Positions 51,379 to 60,019 of a stretch of 64,000 bases of DNA are shown one piece after another (position 1 is the first letter of the stretch; every line of letters starts with the position of its first letter). The translations under genes were made by a program, and so were the position numbers. This stretch comes from Saprospirales bacterium (GTDB lineage Bacteria > Bacteroidota > Bacteroidia > Chitinophagales > JADIYW01). The stretch covers positions 248,001 through 312,000 of the forward strand of contig JADJSS010000002.1 of assembly GCA_016711605.1 (NCBI GenBank). Reading direction: 5' to 3'. The notes below the pieces were generated by a model that worked only from the letters and a program-made list of their open reading frames with translations, did not search any database and was not told the DNA's origin.

Positions 51379-51924
51379 ATGGCTTTATTATCAGTAGGAC
51401 AAAAGTTTCCTTCATTCGACAAAAAATCAGTAGTAAGTGTAGAGAAAGGTAAAGAATTTCAAAACTTAACAAACGACGTGCATCAAAAAGATGGCAAATG
51501 GATGGTTATCTATTTTTGGCCAAAAGATTTCACATTTGTTTGTCCAACAGAAATTATTGAATTCGATAGTGCTAATGGCGATTTCAAAGACCGCGATGCA
51601 GTTTTGATTGGTGCTTCAACTGATTCAGAATTTGTACACTTAGGTTGGAGAACTGCTCACGAAGGTTTAAACAAAATTAATCATCCAATGTTGGCTGACA
51701 CATCTAAATCGCTTTCTCGCGAATTAGGTATTTTAACTGAAGGCGAAGAAGTTTGCTACCGTGCAACATTCATCGTAGATCCACAAGGAATTATTCGTTT
51801 TGTTTCTGTAAACGATTTATCAGTTGGTAGAAATGTAAAAGAAGTAATTCGTGTACTAGACGCATTACAAACAGACGAATTGTGCCCTTGCAACTGGCAA
51901 AAAGGCGAAGCAACGCTATCATAG
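51379..51924 (+). CDS. ahpC: Peroxiredoxin, AhpC type
   Basis: A 181-residue 2-Cys peroxiredoxin: peroxidatic Cys55 in PKDFTFVCPTEIIEF, resolving Cys in the end DELCPCNWQKGE (Cys169/171), and GWRTAHEGLNKINHPMLAD around the active site. It reduces H2O2 and organic peroxides. An AhpD-like reductase gene follows 89 bp later, which would recycle it in place of AhpF, a known pairing. Confidence 0.93.
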   Translation: MALLSVGQKFPSFDKKSVVSVEKGKEFQNLTNDVHQKDGKWMVIYFWPKDFTFVCPTEIIEFDSANGDFKDRDAVLIGASTDSEFVHLGWRTAHEGLNKINHPMLADTSKSLSRELGILTEGEEVCYRATFIVDPQGIIRFVSVNDLSVGRNVKEVIRVLDALQTDELCPCNWQKGEATLS

Positions 51925-52006
51925 TTATAAGTAAAAAGTAGTAAGTGATAAGTTTTTATCACTTACTCTTTCTTTTGTTTATCACTTATTTCTCATCACT
52001 TATCAC
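51924..52006. repeat. Complementary heptamer arrays with a hairpin between ahpC and the ahpD-like gene
   Basis: GTTATAA, GTAAAAA, GTAGTAA, GTGATAA (51924-51951) face TTATCAC-type units (51956 on, again at 51979-52006). Their junction forms an 11-bp perfect stem GTAAGTGATAA / TTATCACTTAC with loop GTTT (51941-51966), which could act as an attenuating terminator between the two genes. Confidence 0.75.
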
Positions 52007-52013
52007 TAACATC

Positions 52014-52589
52014 ATGCACGAAACTATACAAGAACTCTTGGCTGACTTAGGTATTGAGCCAAATTATACTAATGCCACTTTGCAATATTTGGCTGCTGCA
52101 GACAGCAAATATTTGCGCGATTTAAAGTTAAATACAAAAGCTGTTTTGACTTCAGAACATTTATCGGCAAAAGAAACACATTTGATGGCGTTGGCAATTG
52201 CATCGAATAACAATAAAGAAATCTTAGTCAATGCATTTGCTTTAAAAGCAAAAGCATTAGAAGCAACAGATGCTGAAATTGCTGATGCACAAGCGTGTGC
52301 TTCGTTGTTGGCTGCTAACAATGTATTTTATCGTTTTCGTCATTTTGTAGATAAAGAAGTATATAACAATGCGCCTGCGAAATTGCGTATGAACATTATG
52401 ATGAATCCTGTTTTGGGAAAAGAATTTTTTGAATTAGTCAGTTTAGCAGTAAGTGCAGTAAACGGTTGCGAAATGTGTGTGAAAAGCCACGAACAATCGG
52501 TGTTGCACGCTGGTGGAACCGAAAACAGAATTTGGGATTCTATTCGACTTGCAAGTATTATTACCAGTTTAGGAAAAGTAATCTACTAA
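52014..52589 (+). CDS. AhpD-like carboxymuconolactone decarboxylase-family reductase
   Basis: A 191-residue helical protein starting at the ATG at 52014 (MHETIQELLADLG), with the AhpD active site CEMCVKSHE near residue 148 (CxxC plus His). AhpD proteins reduce oxidised AhpC using lipoyl-linked reductants. An upstream start inside the heptamer array would add 23 hydrophobic residues and is rejected. It follows ahpC and is followed by a terminator. Confidence 0.88.
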   Translation: MHETIQELLADLGIEPNYTNATLQYLAAADSKYLRDLKLNTKAVLTSEHLSAKETHLMALAIASNNNKEILVNAFALKAKALEATDAEIADAQACASLLAANNVFYRFRHFVDKEVYNNAPAKLRMNIMMNPVLGKEFFELVSLAVSAVNGCEMCVKSHEQSVLHAGGTENRIWDSIRLASIITSLGKVIY

Positions 52590-52643
52590 AAACAGAACAC
52601 AAATTGAAATGATTTTTATGATTTCAATTGAAAAATAGACTCG

Positions 52644-52672
52644 AAACCGTTTGCGAAAGCAAGCGGTTTTTT
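52644..52672 (+). terminator. Terminator after the ahpD-like gene
   Basis: AAACCGTTTGC / GCAAGCGGTTT with a GAAA loop and a T run. A 31-bp stretch of it is identical to 53479-53509. Confidence 0.9.
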
Positions 52673-52713
52673 CATTTCTAAAGTTTTTGTATCTTGTTTT
52701 ATAAAACTATACT

Positions 52714-53296
52714 ATGAATTTGTCTTACAATTGGTACAAATACAACCTGAATGTTATTTGCGACAAATGCAGCAAGCCAATTCCGTTTCAAGCTGTTGAA
52801 GGAAATCCTGTTTGCGAAGAATGCGGAACTATTTCTGATAGAACCTGGACAGATGCGGTGGTGTTTTCTAACATCACAAAACTGAATGAGTACGATGACG
52901 GCAGCACTAATTTTATGGGTTTTATGAGTATCGAAATGAATTACCATAAAGTGGCTGCTATCAATTGTTATCATTGTCATCATGTGGTGGAAACACCAGC
53001 AGATACTGTGCTTACAGAAATTGATTGCGCGAATTGCAACCAAAAACTTTCTTTTGTTACTATAAATCAAGAAGAACTGAAAAATTTGGTTTTTTATTTT
53101 CATAAAAACGAAAAGACAAATCCAAAAGGAAGTATAATTGCCGTGATGTGCTTCGTGCGGAGCACCTTTAGAAGCAGATACTACTAAGAACGAATACACA
53201 TGCAATTTTTGCCAAACACTGAATATTGTTCCACCATCGCTGCGTGCGAAGAAAGTGCTTGACGATGTGTATGTTGGCTGGAATGGAAAACTGTAA
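52714..53296 (+). CDS. Multi-zinc-ribbon protein (one frameshift)
   Basis: A ~194-residue protein with at least five zinc-knuckle pairs: CDKC and CEEC near the start, CYHCHH, CANC, and after a frame change near 53150 a continuation SCGAPLEADTTKNEYTCNFCQT ending at 53296. The pattern suggests several small zinc ribbons, as in nucleic-acid binding or RNA-polymerase-related small proteins; no enzyme motif is visible. It is flanked by two almost identical terminators, one at each end. Confidence 0.65.
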
Positions 53297-53475
53297 GTGG
53301 TTTTACTTTTACAGGCATTGCTTTAGTACTACTTCATTGGTTTTTATGATTGGAATTTACAAACTTCTTAAACAAGCTATGAAGTCGGTGATGTTCACCG
53401 AGATAATGAATTTTTCATTTAGATTGGTTAGTTTGTCAAGAATTCTTACTATAGTAAATTTAATATTTCTATTAT

Positions 53476-53505
53476 AAGCCGTTTGCGAAAGCAAGCGGTT
53501 TTTTC
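53476..53505. terminator. Terminator identical to that at 52644
   Basis: The same GCCGTTTGC / GCAAGCGGTT stem with GAAA loop and T run; 31 bp are identical to 52647-52677. It lies between the zinc-ribbon gene and the T9SS adhesin gene. Confidence 0.85.
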
Positions 53506-53520
53506 ATTTAGCAATATATC

Positions 53521-56500
53521 TTACCTCAACAACAAAACCGAACCCATAATGGATTTTTTGCCTGTTTTAGGATCTTTCATACCTTCCCAGGCTTTGCCGT
53601 CAATAAAGATGGCGCGGATTTTCCAGACGTATATATCTTGTGGCATAATAGTTCCTTTAAATCTGCCGTCCCAACCTTCGGATGGTTGTCCGTTTTCGAG
53701 TGCAGTGCTTTCCCACAATAATTGTCCGTATGTAGAGAAAACCTCCACGTGGTATTCTTTCATGCTGAGCCCTTTTGGGTTCCAAATGGCAGCTTCTCCA
53801 ATACCGGTTTCTGGCGCAAATACGTTTGGTGTATATAGTTGTCCATTGTAATCAACACCTAATGGATAGTTGATAGTATCTTTGCATCCTTTATCACTTA
53901 CAGTATAAAGCGTTACACGGTATGGACCTTCTCCAGCATACTGATGTGATGGATCTGTAGCAATTGAAGTGTCTCCATCGCCAAATTTCCAGAAGAAAGT
54001 GTTGCCGCCAAAGGTTGTATTGGTGAAATTTATCGGAATATTAAAACCCTGTGGACCTAAATCGTATAGGAAATTAGCTATTGGTTTTGGATAAATTTGA
54101 ACGAATGCAGGTTTGGTTAAACTGTCTCTACATTCGCCATTAATGGCAGTTAGTGTAACATTATAGGTTCCCTGCTTCTGGATATACATAAGAGAGACCT
54201 GCTACTGTTGATGATTCGCCATTTCCAAACTGCCAAACATAATTTATTGCATTAGTAGATTGATTTAAGAAAACGGTTGGTTCGTCTTGACAAACGTTTG
54301 GTTTTACTACTGTAAATAGTGCTTTTGGCTGTATGGTCACTACTACCACTTGCTCAATAGAGTCAATACATGGACGGCTGTTAGCTACAATTAATTTTAC
54401 TATATATCGTCCAGTTGATGCATATACATGCAATGGATTTTTTTGTGTTGAAATAGATGAGTCACCATCACCAAAATACCAAATAAAACTGTTTCCATTA
54501 GTAGATTGGTTGATGAATTGAGTTCCAACACCTGCACAAGGTTTAGAATATTGAAATTGTGGTTTAGGTTTACTATAAACTACAACTGTACTAAATGCAG
54601 AATCTCTTCCACAATCACCAATCGCTAATAATTTAACTTTAAATACTCCTGAAGTATCATACGTATGTGTGACTTGGTCTGCATAAGCTGAATTACCATC
54701 ACCAAAATCCCAAATAATTTGTGAGCCAGGATTGGATGTATTATAAAAATCAACAGATAATGGTTGGCAACCACGATCGATATTGGTGAAAAAGCGTGCT
54801 TTACATCGTTTCCTTTTATAGTAATTATTTTTTTAATGGAATCTGTGCCACAAGTATTAGATGCAATTGAGGCGAATAGTAAATGTGGTATCTCTGCGTG
54901 TAGTATTTACATAGGTAGGTGCAACTGGATTTTGCAATAATGAAATTTGCCCATTTCCAAAGTTCCATGAAAAGAAGTGGACGAACCATATGATGTATTA
55001 TTTAATATTGGCTGAAATGGTGAGCAACCGATACTTTGCACGCCAAAATGGCCTTAGGGTTTTGCTTTTACTTTCAGCGTATCTGAATAGAAAGAAGGTC
55101 CACAATAATCAGCACGCAGTGTAATTATATAAAAAGTGTCGCGTAATAGGAACAGGAAAATCTACAATATGAGGATTTGGAAGATTTTCCTGTATGTTTA
55201 TCGTACTCCAAAACTCCAGATATAATTAGTTGCCGTATCATGTGTTGGTGGAAATGTAAACGTAACGCCTAATCCTGTACAGGTACTATCTGAGACATTA
55301 AAAATTTTAATGGCGGATTTTTAGTAACTGTAAAATTTACTTTATCGTATCCTTACATCCGTCTGGTGATACTGCATAAAGTGTTGCAATAAATGAACCT
55401 GCATTTGCATAAATATGTGTTGGATTTGGAATAATGGCATCTGGTGTTCCATCGCCAAATTTCCAAGTTGAAATTGAAACATTGCTAATTAACAAACCAA
55501 AATTATACGGTTGTCCAGCGCATAAAACTGGTGGTTTTGAAATATGAATACTATCGAAAAACGGTTATTTTTTTTATGCAGTATCTTTACAAGCATCACT
55601 TGAATCTGAAAATATATATCCAACTTGATAAAAACCCGGCGCTAAACCAATTGGGTCAAAATACCTAAAACATTATTCACAACACCTAGTCCAATCCAGT
55701 TTCCTCCCGAAAACGAGGGTCGTTAGTGAGTTTTAATGGTTGTGTTGATTTACAAATAGTTTGGTCTGGTCCTGCTTCTAAACCAACCAATTCAAAAATA
55801 GAAATTTTTACTGTATCAAACGTTGGACAAACTCCTAGTGGATTGAGTACATACACAATAGAATAAGTGCCATTAGGTACACTTAATGGACTAAAATTCC
55901 TTGTAAAGAATCGATAATACATGCGCTCGCTAAACGCCACCAACCGCAGCAGGATTTATTTTAAATGGCGCATCAAACTTACAAGCACCTAAATCTGGAC
56001 CAGCGTTTGGTTTTGGAAAGTTATTTACTTTAATGATGTTGGTTAATGTGGAATCACCACACAAAGCACTTATTTTTAAAATTATAGGAAAAGTGCCTGC
56101 ACCTGTATATGTAACATCTACTGGTGTTTTTATCGTTGAAGATGCTGGAGTTCCACTAGCAAATGTCCAAGTATAAGTTGCTGCTGGGTCGCCACCGTTG
56201 GTTGTATTAAAATATTGTGCTGGATTTGCTAAAATATGTGGTACCGAACAACCCTCTGGAATTGGCAAGGTATCGATAGCTGGTTTACCTTTAATAACTA
56301 ATATACTGTCCCAAGTTTCATCTCTACAAGCACCAAGTACTAATAGTTTTACGTTATACGTTCCTGAACGTGTAAACCGTACGGTTACGCTATCAGAAGT
56401 TGCGTTTCCTACAGAAAAGAAGTTCCCAAAGATGGTGTAATCGTCCAAACATAACCAAGAGCCGATGGTCGTTTAGTAGATAAATTACTTATTGGAACAT

Positions 56501-57845
56501 CCACAAAACCAGAAGCAGGAATACATGGTGGCGACACGAACTTTGCACGAGCGATTACTTTTTGTACTACTACTATATCTTTGAAAGTGTCTTTATCGTT
56601 GCAATCTCCAAAAACTTTTAATTTAATACGATAATGTCCTGTATCGGAAAATGTAATATTTAAATCATTCTTTGTAACTACATTTAATGCTGGTGTTTGA
56701 GTAAAATTGATATTTGGCACTACGTCCCAAATTCTATTAGGTTTTGTGATACAAGTATTATTGTTTTCAAAAATGGTTTTACTTTTTGGATCGCCGTTTA
56801 TGTATTGTGTTGGTTCGTTTATACAAACTGTATCTTTTCCCAAAATAAATGGTTTAATAGAATCTTTAACTGGAAAACAACTTGTTGATGAGTACTGTGC
56901 ACACAATCCATTTCCAATTTCACCAATTATTTTAAACGAAAACTTGTCTGCATCAGATGCAGAACAATCTTTTGATTTAAAACCACAGCTACCATCTTCA
57001 AACGATGTGTAAATGTTGCAGGCAATGTTGCCTGAGTAAATGTAGTATCTAATTCTCCGTTAATATAAATTTTCCAAGAAGTAAATGGCGGATTTACCGA
57101 CATTGCTGATGTAAATTAAAATTAATTTTAAAATCAAAAGGAGCGCATCTAATATCTAATGTCCTATTTGAGCAAATGTTGGAGATATAGAGCCAACTTT
57201 TACATAAAAATCTTTTGTAGCAACATTACATGGTGCAGGAAAATTGCTTGTAACTGTTACCGTTAATTTATAATTTCCAGGTGCATAGTTATGTGTTAAA
57301 TCTGTTGAAAATGTAGGGTCGTTTACAACAGGACTTCCATCGCCCCAATTAATAGTATAATTGGTATTATTTGGTTTTGTAGATGATGTATTACTGATGG
57401 TAACATCTGTATTTCCAACAGCATTACAAAAAGTAAAATTGTCAATATTGCTAATTTCTGGGTCTGGCGATGGATTTACAGTTATTTGTTTTTTTGGGAC
57501 TACAAGGTATTTGTGGATTTGGATTTACATTATCTTCTGCCTAAAAATATAGTATAAACTTGTGGTGTTGTTTCTACCTCTGAATCTTATTTTACGATAT
57601 TGTCAGATAATGAATAAGGAGAAACTACTGCAAAATCGGCAGAGTTTGCAACAGAACCAAATGGAAAGTCCCTTTATATACTATAATATTATGATAAATA
57701 GATATTGGTTTAGCTAAAACAATGGTTACAACATCTCCAGAACATACGTTTGTTTTATAAAGGAAAAATCACAGATTGCTAATACTTTAGAATTAAAACC
57801 AAGTAAAATAACAAATAAAAATAATAGTCGAAATGGAATTTTCAT
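53521..57845 (-). pseudogene. Large PKD-domain surface protein with T9SS type B C-terminal domain, many frameshifts
   Basis: Starts at 57845 with a signal peptide (MKIPFRLLFLFVILLGF) and would be ~1440 residues. It is broken by at least ten frameshifts, but pieces in successive frames form one protein: repeated PKD domains (for example FFWKFGDGDTSIATDPSHQYAGEGPYRVTL and NYVWQFGNGESSTVAG) and a C-terminal gliding-associated domain (YTPNVFAPETGIGEAAIWN, VFSTYGQLLW, WDGRFKGTIMPQDIYVWKI). This is a typical SprB-like cell-surface adhesin exported by type IX secretion. The dense indels may be sequencing error in a repetitive gene or true decay. Its SprF-like partner is intact next door. Confidence 0.75.
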
Positions 57846-57856
57846 CTTATCTAAAT

Positions 57857-58935
57857 TTAAAACAATTTCACGGCATTTTTACCTGGAAAATCATAACAGT
57901 CAATCTTTTTACTTTTTTTCTTTTTCGGTCCATCTATTGCAACTTTGTTGAAATTCATGCGAATGGTTACTTCATGTTGTCCGCGGCTTTTTGATGTTAC
58001 ACCAGTAAAATCTAACTGATAACTATAACCAACATTCAATGTCATAAAATCATCTTGACCTAAATCCCAATCAATTCCACCAATAATAATTAAACCGTGT
58101 GTGTTGTTGTTTTTATATTGATTAAGTTGATACATTACACCAGCATATACAGGTTTGAACGTAGCAAACATACCTGCATTGTACACACGAAGTTTTTCCA
58201 TATAATCAAACTTCAAAACTGGCGACACATAAAAATCTACGTTGCGTTTGTATTTACCTCTTGAAATAGGAAACATAGCGCCATAACTTACCGTAAAACG
58301 CATCGGAATTTTTGTATTTATATTTTGAAACGATTCGTCTGGACGCGTTAAATGATGCACGGCAAAACCAAACGAATTATGCACCGCATGGTCGTGAATA
58401 TTATATCGAAAACGCAACAACAATCCTGCATCTAAATCAAAATAATTTACTTTTCGCAACACAATATTGGAACTGGAACCACCAGGCACTTGTCCAACTT
58501 CAGCATCTAACTGATCCGTAAAAATTAATTTACTTCTATCAATAGATTTATTGACGAATGCTGCATTGACACCAATATGTAGATTTATATTTTTTGTAAT
58601 GCGTGCGATATATGCGTACGATCCGCTTACATAATTGGTTTGTAGTGTTTTTGCCTCCACATCACGGTAGGCAGTAACACCAAATCCTGATGATGCTCTT
58701 GCAGATTGCACATCAACCGACATACCATAGGTATTAAAACCACCTGGTACATAATTCCATTGATTTTTATAAATCATGGCTACGTTCAGTCCTTTTTCAG
58801 AACCAGTAGCAGCAGGATTTAAAAAGGTACGAAATTGATAAAATTGGGCAAAAGTTGGGTCTTGAGCAATGAATAAACATAACAACCACACATAAGCAGT
58901 GCGCTTATAAAAAATTTAAAAATGCTATTCGTCAT
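57857..58935 (-). CDS. PorP/SprF-family outer membrane protein (T9SS)
   Basis: A ~359-residue outer membrane barrel with the PorP/SprF N-terminal signature AQDPTFAQFYQFRTFLNPAATG after the signal peptide, then many strands (GFNTYGMSVDVQSARASSGFG, RFTVSYGAMFPISRGKYK) and a Lys-rich end (GPKKKKSKKIDCYDFPGK). SprF proteins help export SprB-type adhesins with type B C-terminal domains, exactly the product of the next gene on the same strand. The signal peptide region reads from an ATG at 58935 but loses frame near 58892, so one base is probably missing; the long intact frame begins at a GTG at 58891. Confidence 0.8.
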
Positions 58936-59074
58936 TCTATTAACTAGTTACGGCTACCCTAATTTGGTATTTAATAGTTTACAGCTAAGTACAAAAATAA
59001 ATTAAATTGTCCATAAATCATTCTTTTTAGACAAAAACTTTATTTTTTGTATCTTTTGTCGAAAGTTGTATACA

Positions 59075-59434
59075 ATGGATTATCAAATACTTTTACACAT
59101 ACATTTAACGTTTGCGGTGTTGTTTTTATTGTCTTACTTAATAAAAACAGTCTTTTTTTTTCTGGCAATCATGATACTTTTTTAAACTATAAAAAGAAAA
59201 CACTTATAGTAGAAACCATCTTTGCGGTAGGTTTTAGTGTTTGGTTTTTGGATGTTGATTTTTAGAATAAAAACTGGTTCATACGAGCACTGGCTCGACC
59301 CAAAAATCTCGTTAGCATTAGTAGCCATACCTTTAGGAATTGTTGGATTTAAAAAAGAAAACAAAATAATGGTGGCACTATCTTTGTTGTTCTTTATTGT
59401 GTCATTAATCATTGGATTAATGCATTTTCATTAA
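59075..59434 (+). CDS. SirB-like four-helix membrane protein (two frameshifts)
   Basis: Restoring two single-base changes (in the T run at 59152-59161 and near 59238) gives a ~120-residue protein: MDYQILLHIHLTFAVLFLLSYLIK, TLIVETIFAVGFSVLGFWML, ISLALVAIPLGIVGF and a last helix, four membrane segments with the early His pair of SirB-like proteins. Function of this family is unclear. It is followed by a secreted heavy-metal-associated protein and the membrane pyrophosphatase. Confidence 0.6.
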
Positions 59435-59465
59435 AAAATCTATCACAAAAAAATAAAAAAATCTC

Positions 59466-59880
59466 ATGAAAAAATTTAATTTATTATTCGTTTTATTAAT
59501 TGCTTCTGTAGCAATATTTGCAAAAAGCACTTTGAATTTAGATGTAAAAGGTATGCATTGTGGTGGCTGTGAAGCAAAATTTAAAAGCACAGCTACTGGA
59601 ATTGCTGGTGTTACTGAAGTTACTTCTGTTAGTGCTGCTAACGGTAAAGCAGTGATTGTTTATGATGAAAAATTAATTTCTGATAAAAAATTAGTTGCTG
59701 AATTAGCTTCAAAAACAGGATATAATGTTTCTGCCTCTACTTCTACAGGAACAGTGGCTGTTACTGGAACACCAAATGGCTGCTGTGCAAAAGGACAAGG
59801 TGCACCTGCATGTAAAGAAGGTGAATCAAAAAAGATTGTAAAAAGGTAAAACCAAATGCGATAAAAAATCGGTAGATTAA
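59466..59880 (+). CDS. Secreted heavy-metal-associated (HMA) domain protein
   Basis: Signal peptide MKKFNLLFVLLIASVAIFA then an HMA domain LNLDVKGMHCGGCEAKFKSTATG, whose GMHCGGC is the metal-binding motif of copper and mercury chaperones, here exported. The uninterrupted frame stops at 59849 after CCAKGQGAPACKEGESKK. Two short A runs just before the stop each appear one base short; restoring them gives the longer end DCKKGKTKCDKKSVD to 59880, a Cys/Lys-rich tail. It lies just upstream of the membrane pyrophosphatase gene, whose product also ends in a Cys-rich tail. Confidence 0.78.
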
Positions 59881-59902
59881 TATAAACTACTGCTAATCAA
59901 TA

Positions 59903-59936
59903 AAAAAAGCCATACAGGATCTTGTATGGCTTTTTT
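59903..59936 (+). terminator. Terminator after the HMA gene
   Basis: A 14-bp perfect stem AAAAAAGCCATACA / TGTATGGCTTTTTT with a 6-nt loop; the T run follows. Confidence 0.9.
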
Positions 59937-59987
59937 GTTTTATAGTTAACAAATTGAGCAAGTTGTTAATAATTGTAAACTTTGTTG

Positions 59988-59995
59988 TACTTTTG
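59988..59995 (+). promoter_or_regulatory. hppA promoter -7 box
   Basis: TACTTTTG (TAnnTTTG) with a TTG about 22 bp upstream (59963-59965), 24 bp before the hppA start at 60020. This supports the start choice. Confidence 0.55.
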
Positions 59996-60019
59996 CACCG
60001 CTTTAAAAATCAATACAAT

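Noticed and set aside
59047..59265. Upstream start for the SirB-like gene at 59047
   Set aside because: It is in a different frame from the conserved N-terminal helix; the ATG at 59075 begins the recognisable sequence.
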